Below, piece by piece: positions 30,611 to 41,689 of a stretch of 64,000 bases of DNA (positions are counted from its first letter, which is position 1; the number at the start of each line of letters is the position of its first letter). The notes under the pieces were generated by a model. It did no database searches. It had not been told where the DNA came from and saw only the letters and a program-made list of their open reading frames with translations. Made by a program: the position numbers and the translations under genes. Origin of the DNA: Oegoconia quadripuncta (Eukaryota; Arthropoda; Insecta; Lepidoptera; Autostichidae); NCBI GenBank assembly GCA_949316235.1, contig OX438741.1, forward strand, positions 38,602,962-38,666,961, read 5' to 3'.

Positions 30611-30960
30611 ATATGTCGTCATCTGACTTAAGAGCCATGCTCTTGTCGGTGGAGATTTTCCCATATCTCTCTGCTCTCCGCCTTCTTCTTGACCTCCTGA
30701 TACGACACGACGTTCAACTTCTCTTTTATCTGCTGCATGTAGCTTATTCTCGGTCTTCCTCTTTTTCTTTTCCCCTCTATTCTTACTTCTATTACGGTTT
30801 TGATGAAATCATCGTGTCGTATAAGGTTTCCCAGCATTTTCCCTCTTCTATTCTCAATTATTCCCAACAATTTCCTTTTTTCCTTTACTATATTTAAAAC
30901 CTCTTCATTTTCTTCTCTGTCCAGCTGATACGTTCCATTCTCCTCCAGTACCATATCTCA
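30611..30960 (-). pseudogene. LINE reverse transcriptase C-terminal fragment
   Basis: The minus strand encodes 108 residues: MVLEENGTYQLDREENEEVL, then RRGKMLGNLIRHDDFIKTVI, GKRKRGRPRISYMQQIKEKL, and ENLHRQEHGS before a stop. The GKMLGH-RHDDF and GRPR-SY--Q motifs belong to the tail of insect LINE polymerases (endonuclease-reverse transcriptase type). The frame is open over its length, but there is no catalytic domain and the ATG at 30954 is not a real start. Confidence 0.8.
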
Positions 30961-31301
30961 AAAGCTTCCAATGTAAGTATAAAAACCTGAATATGTAAGT
31001 ATAAATAATTTCTTAACACTTAACACTCCGCAGAACTAAGGCTCTCTTTCGACTGTCCATCGCTTGTGATCCCAAGATTGGCGAACTAACTCCATAATAA
31101 TGTCCTCGACCGTTCTACACCAAATGAGATAAAGTCAATCACACCTAAATTGCCGGCAATTTCTTGAAGGCAACCTCAGCTGTGAACTGTGGGCGATTAC
31201 GATAGATCAATAACAGAGCAGGGAAAGGATTTAATTACATAATGAATTGTATTGTGCGCATTGCAAATAATGCAAGTGCTTTATGTTTGTGTTTTTTTTG
31301 G
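30961..31301. other. No recognised gene
   Basis: Unassigned AT-rich text. Confidence 0.35.
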
Positions 31302-31712
31302 TCTAAGTCAAAGTCAAAAAATATTTATTTCGTAGGATAAAGATTATCACTTGAAAACGTCACATTTTTTTATCTTAATATTAAAATTATTGACATTATT
31401 GCTCATTCGCAAAGCAGACTACGCAGAGAAGAACGAGCAAGAAACTCAAGGGTTGCTCTTTTAAATAAGTTTGGGTTACAATTATATTATATTGTATAAT
31501 TAGGCGGTCTATATCCATGCTTGCTTATCATCCAGATAGTCAGAAATTTTATAATAGCCTTTGGTAAATAATGTCTGTTTTATGATGGTTTTGAATTTAT
31601 TTAAAGGTAAATTTTGAATGTCCACTGGAACCTTATTATAAAAGCGTATACATTGCCCCTTAAATGACGTAGTGACTTTGTGTAAACGGCTGGCATGCAC
31701 AGCAAGTTTTTT
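31302..31712 (-). pseudogene. LINE G3, 3' fragment with tail
   Basis: The minus-strand frame 31509-31700 reads SRLHKVTTSFKGQCIRFYNK, VPVDIQNLPLNKF and GYYKISDYLDDKQAWI, the same C-terminus as at 3633-3908. The tail at 31302-31325 is TTTGAC repeats on the minus strand. It is truncated at about 31712. Confidence 0.8.
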
Positions 31713-31829
31713 CTAGGTTTAGGTCTAGCTTCGGCTTGCGACTTCACCGGCATGTTTCTTTTATTTTCCCAAGGAATTGTTAAGTATTAAGTAATACTGA
31801 TGTAATTCTGTAACGTTAGCATAAAGTCG

Positions 31830-32064
31830 CTTGACGTCCGATTGGTGTAGTGGATAGTGACCCTGTCAGCGAAACCAACGGTTGCGGGTTCGAATCCCGC
31901 GACGGGTAAATGTTTGTGTGATGAATATGAACATTTATTCCTGAGTTATGCATGTTTATATAAATATTTATATATGTTTATCCGTTATCTAGTATCCATA
32001 GAAGCTTTGCTTAGTTTGGGAATAGATGATTGGTGTAAGTGTCCGAAATATTTATTTATTTATG
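31830..32064 (+). mobile_element. SINE C, full length
   Basis: tRNA-like head with A box GATTGGTGTAGTGGATAG and B box GGTTCGAATCCCGCG. The body (GTGATGAATATGAACATTTA, ATCTAGTATCCATAGAAGC) parallels SINE B. It ends in TTTATT repeats. Confidence 0.85.
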
Positions 32065-32445
32065 AGTTTATTGCAACTACAAAGTAATATAGTACTTAGT
32101 CCAGTAATTTTTTTTATTATTTATTTTTATTTTAAAGTGTTTTTGCGGCAATATAAATCCCTATAACGTTGTGAAATATTGTTTCCTCAATTGGCTAAAC
32201 ATTCCCGCCTCAACCACTCAATCTAGATAAGGTTCATACTAGGCAGCGTTGCAGCCATCTCTCCAGATTATTTGTATCGTTCGTTCCACCAGAGACTGTT
32301 TGAACACTGCGTTATTAGATTGGATTCCTGTACCGTTGCTATGCGCTATATAATGTTTGTGGCGATTCTGGCTTACTAAATTGTATGATTAAATTGAGCA
32401 ACTCCCTGTTATTCCGTGCATAATACAATTTTCAGTATCTCTCCG
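32065..32445. other. No recognised gene
   Basis: Unassigned AT-rich text. Confidence 0.35.
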
Positions 32446-32771
32446 CCGCCTCCGCGGCTCAATGTAAACAGCATTGGGTTTACGATTCGGAGGGTGCGGG
32501 TTCGATCCCCAGCGGGGTACATGTTTAAGTACTCGGTTTGGTTGGTGTAGGGCATTTTAAATGTCCACCTGGCTAGCTACCACCATCTTATCTAAATCTC
32601 CAAGTAGCAATGTTAATAGCATTGTTGTGTTCCGGTTGTCAGAGATAAGATAGCCAGTCCCCCAAATGTGTTGGGGTTTCCGGGTCAGAACGCTTCCACC
32701 TTCGACTTCATCTTCACTTAACATCAGGTGTGATTGAGGTCAAGTACGAACCCGTGATGCTAAAAAAAAAA
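32446..32771 (+). mobile_element. SINE A, full length
   Basis: Head GCCGCCTCCGCGGCTCAATG, B box GGTTCGATCCCCAGCGGGG, complete body, tail block CATCAGGTGTGATTGAGG and A run at 32762-32771. Confidence 0.88.
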
Positions 32772-33062
32772 TCTAGATACTGAACTTACTGGTTTTTTGG
32801 TCGACCATTAGAACTATAAAAAAAATGGAACCGACCTATCTCTTCCCGTGGGTGTCGTAAAGGGCGACAATATAGGACATGCCACTGAAAAATATATACA
32901 GAGTTGCATGGTTTGACGGCGATGGACTCACCCCCAGTCAGTGTATTTCTGTATATATCGAAAGGTGAACCGTGGATGTTGGATCAACCATTAAACTTCT
33001 AATGAACACCCAAACACTTATGTTTGGGATATCTATGATGACACCATTTGGGATAAAGGTCA
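32772..33062. other. LINE-type scraps
   Basis: CGTGGGTGTCGTAAAGGGCG (32849-32868) and repeated ATATATACAG resemble 3' regions of lepidopteran LINE copies. Not enough is left to define an element. Confidence 0.35.
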
Positions 33063-33382
33063 CTTTTTTTATGCAGGACGAATTCGTATTTGACCTCAAT
33101 CACACCTGATGTTAAGTGAAGATGAGGTCGAAGGTGGAAGCGTACTGACCCGGAACTCCAACACATTTGGGGGACTGGCTATCATATCGCTCCCAACAAC
33201 CGGTACACAACAATGCTATTAACATTGCTGGTTGGCGGCAGATAGTGGTAGCTAGCCAGGCGGACATTTAAAATGCCCTACCACCAACCAAACCGAGTAC
33301 TTAAACATGTACACCGCTGGGCATCGAACCCGCAACCTCCGAGTCGCAAACCCAATGTTTACATTGAGCCACGGAGGCGGTT
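33063..33382 (-). mobile_element. SINE A, full length
   Basis: T run, tail block ACCTCAATCACACCTGATGT, body and head ending GAGCCACGGAGGCGG. The B-box complement is mutated to GGCATCGAACCCGCA. Confidence 0.85.
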
Positions 33383-33651
33383 ATGCTCTTAAATTAAAGA
33401 GAGATATACTTTTGTCGGTGAGGTCCTTTTGACACTTCTCTACATTCCACCTTTTCTTATCCTGATACAACATGACATTTACAGGGTAGTTTTATCGTGC
33501 AATTAAACTTTCGACCAATGGTACTTTCGCAATATCGTCTTCGCGCTGTTGTCATTCGAGCTGTCGTCTTTCGCTGTTGCGTAATACACCCCTTAAATGT
33601 CGTATATGAAGTTCCTCTTTTACGAAGAATCGCTCAAATATTGTGTCGCAT

Positions 33652-33855
33652 GAAGTAAACCACTTATTAACATTATACAATAGATTTTCATTGTTATTTA
33701 CTTTTCTATAAACTGATTTTATAACAATACGTATTTAGTTGTTTGTTACACAATTTGCGAAACTACCAAAACAACACGCACACCAGAGTACTTATACATT
33801 TTTTTTCTTGCTATCCATATCCCATTTTCTTGTTTATCTCTTTTCAAAGATACTT
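33652..33855 (-). repeat. Repeat K, copy 2 (inverted)
   Basis: Inverse partner of 29784-29967, about 90% alike by eye, with about 22 extra bases (TTTACTTTTCTATAAACTG region, 33699-33720). Confidence 0.75.
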
Positions 33856-34170
33856 TCCTTGGTAAACTTGGCTACAGTTTAATCAATTTCAAGAGGTATC
33901 AACCAATAGGAAATCAGGAAATCCAATTTAATTTTGCAAACATCCTCAGCTCGACTAGATTACTGAATTAAAACAGACACTGACCTATTTTTGATCGAAT
34001 GATCCGAGATAATACAACCACTTGTATAAAACCTTGAAATATAAGATAAGATGGATAAGATAGGATGTTTATTTACCAAACAGGACATAATTATACATTT
34101 GCTGTAATCCCGATTAGTGGATGCCGAAATTTCCATTTTAGAGAAACACTTTTAATGGTCATTATCCAAC
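33856..34170. other. No recognised gene
   Basis: Unassigned. Confidence 0.35.
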
Positions 34171-34346
34171 TAATATTATAAATGCGGATTTGGATGAAAT
34201 TTGGTATATATGTAAAATATACCCTGGATTAAGACATACGATACTTTTTATCCCGATAGAGTGAGTAATTCCCGCGGGATAAATAAATTAAACATGTCCG
34301 CGATGAAACTATTCCATGCAGGCGAAGCCGCGGATGGAAAGCTAGT
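34171..34346 (+). mobile_element. Helitron-like non-autonomous remnant
   Basis: It starts ACTAATATTATAAATGCGG and ends GCGAAGCCGCGGATGGAAAG then CTAG|T. A short palindrome (CCATGC ... GCGGATGG) precedes CTAG, as in Helitron 3' ends. The internal phrases ATCCCGATAGAGTGAGTAAT recur at 50850-50880. This type of AATATTATAAATGCG...AGCTAGT element is common in Lepidoptera. No protein is encoded. Confidence 0.6.
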
Positions 34347-34827
34347 AACTTATAAGTGACATCTGTTAATTAGATTTAGAAATAGCCATACATACGGAGC
34401 ATAAAGATAGATAGAACTAATATTCAAAATGCACAAATTATAAGAAATAAAAGAAAATGCAACATCAGTCGCTGAGATCCCGCCAAAAGGCCTTGATCAG
34501 AGACCATGTTATGTAATGTAGAAATGTCAGAGTAGTAAGCTTTTTCCACCTGTGAAGCCGTGAAAGAGTCTCGAGAACTCTTGGGATATAATCCGGTACA
34601 ATCCGATTATTTAATTATCTTTTGACCCGATTGCTTAGTAGCGGTGTGGGTGAACTTTAGCTGACACTATAAAGGTTACATCAACAGCCTATATAAGACC
34701 ACAGAAGGATTTGTCGGAGATCACAGTCTCATAGTCCACCATGAGCAAAGTATTGACCATATTTATAGAACTGGAGAAGATGGTCAAACAAATTCTGAGT
34801 TGCGACGACCGGCTGGAGCTGTTAAAC
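34347..34827. other. No recognised gene
   Basis: A block at 34432-34480 (ACAAATTATAAGAAATAAAA, CTGAGATCCCGCC) also occurs at 46735-46787, so it is a dispersed repeat scrap. Confidence 0.4.
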
Positions 34828-35097
34828 AATAAATAAATATCTATTGCATATACACACAGCGCCATCTAGTTCCACACTAAGCAACTAGGCTTGTATTATA
34901 GATACCAGATGGTTAATAAACTACACAAATACATTTTTTTTTGTAAATAAATACATATACATATAAACGAAAAAAATCCATAACTCGGGTACACATGTCC
35001 ATATTCATCATACAAACATATGCCCCTAGCGGGATTCGAACCCGCGAACTTTTGGTATAGCAGCAGAGTTTCTAACCACTACACCAAACAGGTCGTC
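34828..35097 (-). mobile_element. SINE B, full length
   Basis: Complete head (complement GACGACCTGTTTGGTGTAGT), B-box complement GGGATTCGAACCCGCG, central oligo-T (34934-34942), 3' block GCGCCATCTAGTTCC and AATA-type tail. Confidence 0.88.
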
Positions 35098-35334
35098 GAA
35101 ATGCCTTGAAATAATTGCAGAGTATCCTGCTCATAAAAGAAGGGCTAAAATGGAATGTCTCTTAAGCCTGTAATATAATAACATATATTTATTTTTCTCA
35201 AACATGCTTGGAAATTTGAGAATTATTTTGACAACCTTCTTCGAGGTAAATCGAAAATGCTGTACTGGTCAAATACATGTGAGCAGCGGCCGGCAAAGTT
35301 GGATTGAAATCCTTATCTGATATATTAGGTCCTT

Positions 35335-35747
35335 ACCTATGAAATTGGCGTTTTGTATGAAGAATTTCATTAAGATTGTTTTCTCCATACAAACATTTTT
35401 GATTTTTTTTGGGAACGGCAAATCCAAATTTAGCTAAACTTTGTGTGTATTATCGGGTAATATTAATTTAAGTATAGGCAGCGTTAATTTTTAAAAGTAA
35501 CCGCTTTATAAAAGTTTCAGCGAATCTAAGAAATGATTATGGGAAGCACATGAAAAGAGCTCTGTTCAAATTTTTTTTATTATGTGGTTTAGCCCAGAAA
35601 TTAAAAATATTTCATGTGAAACCTTGAAATAATATTCCATTTTCCAAATAAAAAAAAACAAATTTGGATATAGCTTCGAAAATCGCAGGAATTGGTACAT
35701 ATGATTAACGAAGAAAAAAAACTCCAATTTCATAGGTAAAGACCCAA
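35335..35747 (+). mobile_element. MITE-M, full length
   Basis: TTAGGTCCTTACCTATG at the left and CATAGGTAAAGACCCAA at the right, flanked by TA on both sides (35333-35334, 35748-35749). Closely similar to the copy at 37023-37442. Confidence 0.85.
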
Positions 35748-35752
35748 TATTT

Positions 35753-36385
35753 TGCCGCCAAATAAATTACTAATGAAACTTCATATCTGCCGAGTCATTT
35801 AAAAATGGAACTATTCTTTTTAATCCGAAACATGGCAACCATGCAAGGAGGTAATGTATCGAAGGGTTTCTTTAAATTTCGAAGTTTGCGAATGGAATGC
35901 TGTTTGATAAAAAAAAAACAAATGAATATTTTGGTTGGCTCGTGAAAGAAATATTTATTAGCCGTGCGTGAACTATGAGAAAGTCAGTTCACAAACATAA
36001 TAAAGTAATCCATACAATATTAGCAAGATGGGATGGGGACGATCGCAGACGGAGTCACAACTAAAACTAAGCGAGAAACACAATAAAACTGAGACGTGTT
36101 CCGATTAAGAAAAGAGTAATGGAGCTTCAATCGCAAAACTTCGCTTCGTATGTCCCAAGGGAAATACGAGTGCTTTATAAAGTGAACCTTCGCCACTTAT
36201 AAAACTCAAGGAAGCCACTTATTTTTAGAGAGGAGTTTCATACTTTAGTTTTTAGTAAAACCAGCGACCCGCCCCGGCTTCGCTTACTTTCTATAAATGT
36301 AAATTATACACGTATACAAACAAACGAGGAGCATCGGTGGCTGACCATATACCAATGAGTTTTAAAATTTATTTTAATTACTTAT
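35753..36385. other. No recognised gene; short Helitron-like scrap
   Basis: GCGACCCGCCCCGGCTTCGC at 36265-36284 is a phrase common at ends of lepidopteran non-autonomous elements. The rest is unassigned. Confidence 0.4.
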
Positions 36386-36565
36386 ATCTCCGTGGCTCAA
36401 TGTAAACAACATTGGGTTTACGATTTGGAGGTCGCGGGTTCGATCCCCAGCAGGGTACATGTTTAAGTACTCGGTTTGGTTGGTGGTAGGGCATTTTAAA
36501 TGTCCGCCTGGCTAGCTACCGCCATCTTATCTAAATCTGCCGCCAAGCAGCAATGTTAATAGCAT
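36386..36565 (+). mobile_element. SINE A, 3' truncated
   Basis: Head and body are typical up to AATGTTAATAGCAT, where similarity ends. The missing A tail means this copy was broken after insertion. Confidence 0.8.
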
Positions 36566-37020
36566 AAGGCTCCTGTTTTTATTGAACAACCATTATTAGG
36601 TCGTCCGTCCACCTTGAAGGCCGTCCAATGCTGCAATAGCAAACGCGAGATTGCAGTAGCAAAATAGTTTAATTTTTTTTTTCGTAAAGTTAAGAGCGGT
36701 AAGGCCCGTGTTCTGGTTAAAGTGCGCTCGCGAACAATTTGATGCAAATAACAGAGCACAAGGCTCGGCTTCAGCTTTCAAAGATTACATCTAACAGAAG
36801 TGACACTCGGCATGATGAAACGGACGTAGAGTCTGATAACAAAACTCAGATTATCAAAGATATAACGTATAAGTAATCTTTCTGTATCATTATATATATA
36901 GCCTAGGTGCTCTCTGATACCACTGCTGGACAAAAGCTTATTAACCGACCGCGCCAGACATTGCTTAACTTCGCTAATCGCAAACGAATAGCGAATCCGA
37001 CTGCACCACGAATGTAATAG
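36566..37020. other. No recognised gene
   Basis: Minus-strand frames 36556-36759 and 36778-37086 lack recognised motifs; the latter runs into the MITE. Confidence 0.35.
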
Positions 37021-37022
37021 TA

Positions 37023-37442
37023 TTAGGTCCTTACCTATGAAATTGGCGTTTTGTATGAAGAATTTCATTAAGACTGTTTTCTCCATACAAACATTTTTTA
37101 TTTTTTATGGGAACGGCAAATCCAAATTTAGCTAAACTTTGTGTGTATTATCGAATAACATTAAGTTAAGTATAGGCAGCGTTCATTTTTAAAAGTAACC
37201 GATTTATAAAATTTTCTGCGAATCTAAGAAATGATTATGGGAAGCACATGAAAAGAGCTCTGTTCAAATTTTTTCATTATGTGATTTAGCCCAGAAATTA
37301 AAAAATATTTCATGTGAAACCGTGAAATAATATTCCATTTTCCAAATAAAAAACAAATTTTGATATAGCTTTGAAAATCGCAGGAATTGGTACATATGAT
37401 TAACGAAGAAAAAAAACTCCAATTTCATAGGTAAAGACCCAA
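37023..37442 (+). mobile_element. MITE-M, full length
   Basis: TIRs and flanking TA (37021-37022, 37443-37444) as in the other copies. Confidence 0.85.
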
Positions 37443-37580
37443 TATTAAATAATGTATTTCATTAAAACGCTAGTAAACGGTAACTGACACAAAGAAGCAA
37501 ACACGCACCTCTTGCGCATATACCGTCTCCGTTCTGTCGTGGGTCAGCAGGAAGTTAGCACTTGACCACAGAATTAATAT

Positions 37581-37702
37581 AGACTTGACCTCAATCACAC
37601 TTGATATTAAGTGAAGTTGAGACTGTAGGTAAACCCAATGTTATTTGGAGGACTGCCTATCTTATCTCTGACAACTGGAACACAGCAATGCTTGTAACAT
37701 TA
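37581..37702 (-). mobile_element. SINE A, degenerate fragment
   Basis: Starts in the tail block (GACCTCAATCACACTTGATA) and ends near AACACAGCAATG; a stretch around the GACCCGG motif is lost. It abuts a LINE F1 end. Confidence 0.65.
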
Positions 37703-37704
37703 TT

Positions 37705-37956
37705 ATTTTTAATTTTTTTATGAGAGGGCGGCAAAACGAGCATGCGGGTCACCTGATGGAAAGCAATCACCGCCGCCCATGGACACCCGCAACACCAAAA
37801 GGGTCACAGATGCGTTGCCGGCCTTTAAGGAAGGTGTAGGCTTGTTTCTTGAAGGTTTCAATGTCGTACTCGTTCGGGAATACCGCTGCCGGAAGTCCGT
37901 TCCACAGGGTGGTCGTACGTGGTAAGAAGTTTCTTGAGAAACATACAGTGGTAGAC
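37705..37956 (-). pseudogene. LINE F1, 3' end fragment
   Basis: The minus strand gives the module [40 protein letters not shown] and [16 protein letters not shown]. It ends in an A-rich tail (T-rich at 37705-37720). No catalytic part is present. Confidence 0.8.
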
Positions 37957-38697
37957 TTATTATATATGATTTTTTTTCTGAAAATCGAAACTTTAAACTG
38001 CTCTGGTGTGAAGTTTCAAAAATGGCGGTTAATACAAATAGCCCGGAACCCGTCGATATTATTTAGAGCTTTACTACATATGTTTTAAGTTATAAATGTT
38101 ATTTCCCCCACGTCTTCGCCGTTTCTGTTTACTGTATTCAAAGTCAAAGTCAAAGTCAAAAAATATTTATTTCGTGTGATAAAGATTATCACTTGAAAAA
38201 TTCACTACAGTATCGTCACATCTGCTCCTAAATCTATGTAACTGGGAGCATGTGGAGTGTGCGGTGAGCCGAGATTAGTGCTCCGTTAGTGTGCGGCGAG
38301 CCTAACGTAAAGCGCCTCATAGGAGCGGGGAGCAATTATGCGCTGTCAGACTATCACCATATGAGATACTGTCAATTATTATATGATCGCCTTTTTGAGG
38401 TTATTTTAGACATACTAATGTCTATCAGGCTGTTTCATTCCTCTCAACGGGTCCACGAGCTACAAGAGACTCATCTCGACAGAGCTACGAAGCTGCAAGA
38501 CTTCATCTCAACGAGCGACAAGCTACGACACATTCCTCTCACTGGGCATAAGACACCTTCACGCCTATCCACTTGGACATGAGTCTGTGTTCCAAGCAGT
38601 GAGAAAATCCAACCTCTTACCCACTTCCTTCCAAACCTCCGTCTGTCAACCTTAGGTCGCATGGTTACAGACATCCTGTATCTATTTATATATGTAC
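37957..38697. other. No recognised gene; LINE G3 tail inside
   Basis: 38138-38205 is a minus-strand LINE G3 3' tip (AAAGTCAAAGTCAAAGTC, then ATTATCACTTGAAAA). Frames at 38289-38582 and 38471-38674 show no recognised motif. Confidence 0.4.
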
Positions 38698-38699
38698 TA

Positions 38700-40020
38700 C
38701 TCTGTGTAAAAAGTATCGGGAATATGTCAATAAAAAGACCCGCGTAAAAGAAGTCGTTCTAATTTTTTTACTGCATGTTGGTAGCACTGTACTGATTTAG
38801 CGCGCAAAATTTGAGCGGGATCTGTCATTTAATTTGTTTTAAACTACACTTTTTGTTGGTCATAGTTTTGAGTCCTCGGCGATTTTTACAATGGAAAATA
38901 TTGTTGAACAAAGAGTGTGCCTTAAATTTTGTGTTTCAAATGATATTTCATGTGGTGAATCACTAAAAATGTTGCGAAATACCTACGGCGAATCGTGTAT
39001 ATCGAAAACAAGGGCTTATGAATGGTATAAGGCTTTTAAAGAAGGCCGAGAAGTAGTAGTAGACTTGCCTCGTTCTGGTAGACCTTCAACCGCTACGACC
39101 AAAGAAAACATCGACAGAATCAAGAAGCTAGTGCTCGAAAATCGACGTATGAGTCTGAGAGAGTTGGCTAGTGAGGTGAACATATCTTTTAAGTCCGTCC
39201 ACAACATTCTCATTGACATTTTAGGCATGAAACGCGTCGCCGCTCGACTAGTTCCAAAAGAGCTCAATTTTGTTCAAAAAGCGCAGCGAAAGCATGTCGC
39301 TGAAGACATGGTTTCCCGAGCTTCTACGGATCCGACCTTTATGAAACGTATAATAACTGGCGACGAGACATGGGTTTATGAGTACGATGTCGTACGCAAA
39401 CAAGCCAACAGTCTTCAGAATGGCGTCTCGAAAACGAGCCGAAACCCAAAAAACCGCGGCAAAGTCGCTCCAAAATCAAGGTGATGCTGACAGTTTTTTT
39501 TGACTACCGTGGTGTGGTTCACTCCGAATTCCTTCCAGAGGGAGAAACAGTGAATAAAGAATATTATTTAGGCGTCATGAAGCGTTTGCGTGAGAGTATC
39601 CGCCGAAAACGTCCAGATTTGTGGCAACACAACTCATGGATGCTGCACCATGATAATGCACCATCACACACAGCCATTATAGTGAAAGAGTTTTTAGCGA
39701 AAAATTCAACAAAAGTTCTCGACCAAGCACCGTATTCACCTGATATGGCTCCGTCTGACTTTTTTTTATTTCCCAAGTTAAAATTACCACTTCGAGGAAA
39801 ACGTTTTGAGTCGATAGAAGCCATAAAAGAAAATTCGCTGAATGAGCTAAAGGCCATACCGCAAATAGCCTATGAAAAATGTATGGAAGACTGGGTGAAG
39901 CGGTGGAGATGTTGTATTGCAAGCGATGGGGCCTACTTTGAAGGCGATAAAATAAATTTAGATGAATAATTTGTATTTTTTGTTTTATTGACAAATTCCC
40001 GATACTTAGTACACTGAATG
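38700..40020 (+). mobile_element. mariner transposon, about 1.3 kb
   Basis: TIRs: AAGTATCGGGAATATGTCAA (38711-38730) at the left and the complement AAGTATCGGGAATTTGTCAA near the right end. TA flanks both ends (38698-38699 and 40021-40022). The size and the encoded transposase fit the mariner family. The outermost bases of the two ends align less well than the core, so the exact tips are uncertain by a few bases. Confidence 0.85.
38891..39969 (+). pseudogene. mariner transposase, one frameshift
   Basis: The transposase cuts and pastes the element at TA sites. The first frame (38891-39484) carries the N-terminal helix-turn-helix domain (MENIVEQRVCLKFCVSNDIS, SKTRAYEWYKAFKEGRE), the SGRPSTA linker, a second helix-turn-helix (LRELASEVNISFKSVHNI), LVPKELN and the first catalytic Asp in TGDETWVYEYD. 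The reading frame is lost near 39412-39421. The second frame picks up the expected text EWRLENEPKPKK before VMLTVFFDYRGVVHSE, the second Asp in HHDNAPSH and the third in YSPDMAPSDFF. Between the second and third Asp lie 34 residues, the D,D34D signature of mariner. Both catalytic parts are present and no other stop is seen. Total length of about 350 codons is normal. Because of the frameshift it is inactive as read; it could be mobilised in trans. Confidence 0.88.
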
Positions 40021-40022
40021 TA

Positions 40023-40527
40023 TTTCTTTAAACATATGTTAGGGCTAGGGCTGTAGAGCGATAGGAGTCTAGGGTTGAATAGGTTACAGCTCTCTCTAAC
40101 ATTATTCTGTCAGCCAACCTTAAGTTAGCTGTACATATGGTTAATACATGTCCCTATTATTATTTCCAACTAGCTTTAATTGCATTTGCATTGCATTGAA
40201 TTACTTTATCGCCCAAATTTCTTTATCCCGCTAGAAGTACCCACTTTATCGGGATAAAGAATATCCTATTTTAATCCAGGGTATTTTCTATTTATATACC
40301 AATTTCATCCAATTTCGTTCATCCATTTCGCTAACAAACAAATTATTATATCAGTTTTTCGAAAATATGATAGGTTACCCATAATAACAGAGTAAATGTA
40401 AGTATTTTTAAACCCCCCCAAAACTTATGTAAGTACAAAATGCCATGTTATTGAATATTTTTAATATATTTCGTTTACTCATAGATACCCCATACCATAA
40501 TACGAACTTGCCAAGATTCAGTTCAAC
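40023..40527. other. Helitron-like scrap and unassigned text
   Basis: 40230-40330 on the minus strand resembles the interior of the element at 34171-34346 (complement ATCCCGATAAAGTGGG, TACCCTGGATTAAAATAGGA). The rest is unassigned. Confidence 0.45.
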
Positions 40528-40838
40528 TTTTTTTTTATTCACAACGAGTTAGCACTTGACCTCAGTCACATCTGATGTTAAGTGAAGATGAGGCCGAAGG
40601 TGGAAGCGTACTGACCCGGGAAACCCCATCTTATTTAGGGAACTGGCTATCTTATCTCTGACAACCGGGACACTGGCAGGCGTTTTGGGCAGCAGATTAT
40701 TTGGCGGTAAATAAGATGGTGGTAGCTAGCCAGACGGACATTTAAAATGCCCTATACCACAAATCATACCGATTACTAAACATGCTGGGGATCGAACCCC
40801 GAATCATAAAGCCAATGTTGTTTATATTGAGCCGCGGC
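40528..40838 (-). mobile_element. SINE A, degraded
   Basis: T run, tail block and body are clear. About 10 bp of the B-box region (after GGGGATCGAACCCC) are lost, and the head ends GAGCCGCGG. Confidence 0.78.
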
Positions 40839-41318
40839 CCATGATTCTGAGCCCACGCACATCGATCCACTACGATATCGCGTCGCCACGATTACATTCC
40901 ATTCCACATTGAGTCACGTCGACAATTATTTTCCATATTTTTCGCAAAGCACTAAAACTAAAAACACTCTTCCCCTTTCTCTTAAACACTCTACATTATG
41001 CGGAACATGACATTGTGTAGGTACCCGCACTGTAATTCCATTTCACATTGTATTCGCTAGCGGTGTTGCGACTCAGTCTACATTATGCTGTTACTTTTCA
41101 AAACTGGTTCAGTATATTTGACTAGTAAATTGCGAGAACTTCGCTAAGTTCTTTTTGTGTTTCCTATAACTGAAGTTACGGAACGGAGTAGCAGCTGTTT
41201 GCAAACTACGAACTGCTGAAGAAGAATATGCTATAACTATAAATTGTAAATTTTGAAATCCCCAAGAAAACAAATGATGTCATCAAGATTCTAGATGAAC
41301 GAAGCCCAATCGCCGTTT
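40839..41318. other. No recognised gene
   Basis: Unassigned. Confidence 0.35.
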
Positions 41319-41553
41319 AACCGCCTCCGTGGTTCAATATAAACAACATTGGGTTTACGATTCTGAGGTCGCGGGTTCGATCCCCAACGGGGTACATGTT
41401 TAAGTACTCGGTTTGGTTGATGGTAGGGCAATTTAAATGTCCGCCTGGCTAGCTACCATCATCTTATCTAAATCTGCCGCCAAGCAGCGGCCAAGCAGCG
41501 ATCTTCACTTAACATCAGGTGTGATTGAGGTCAAGTACGAACCGTCCTGCATA
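41319..41553 (+). mobile_element. SINE A with internal deletion
   Basis: Head and B box are intact (GGTTCGATCCCCAACGGGG). From CCAAGCAGC the text jumps to ATCTTCACTTAACATCAGG, so about 85 bp of the body are missing; CCAAGCAGCG is repeated at the break. No clear A tail remains. Confidence 0.78.
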
Positions 41554-41689
41554 GCTATGTTAAAAGTATGCATCAAGCACGGCTAAGAAGCTCTTAAATA
41601 CAATAAATATGTGGTTTAAAAAACATAAAAATACGCTAGAGCTTCACGATCCACTTCCTGGCTCCATCATCAGATCCGTATATAGTTAA

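Noticed and set aside
31835..31910. Possible tRNA gene (A and B boxes)
   Set aside because: It is the head of SINE C; the acceptor stem does not pair convincingly and the body and tail follow. The same applies to the heads of SINE A, B and D.
39564..39994. Minus-strand frames of 97 and 105 codons
   Set aside because: Antisense to the mariner transposase.
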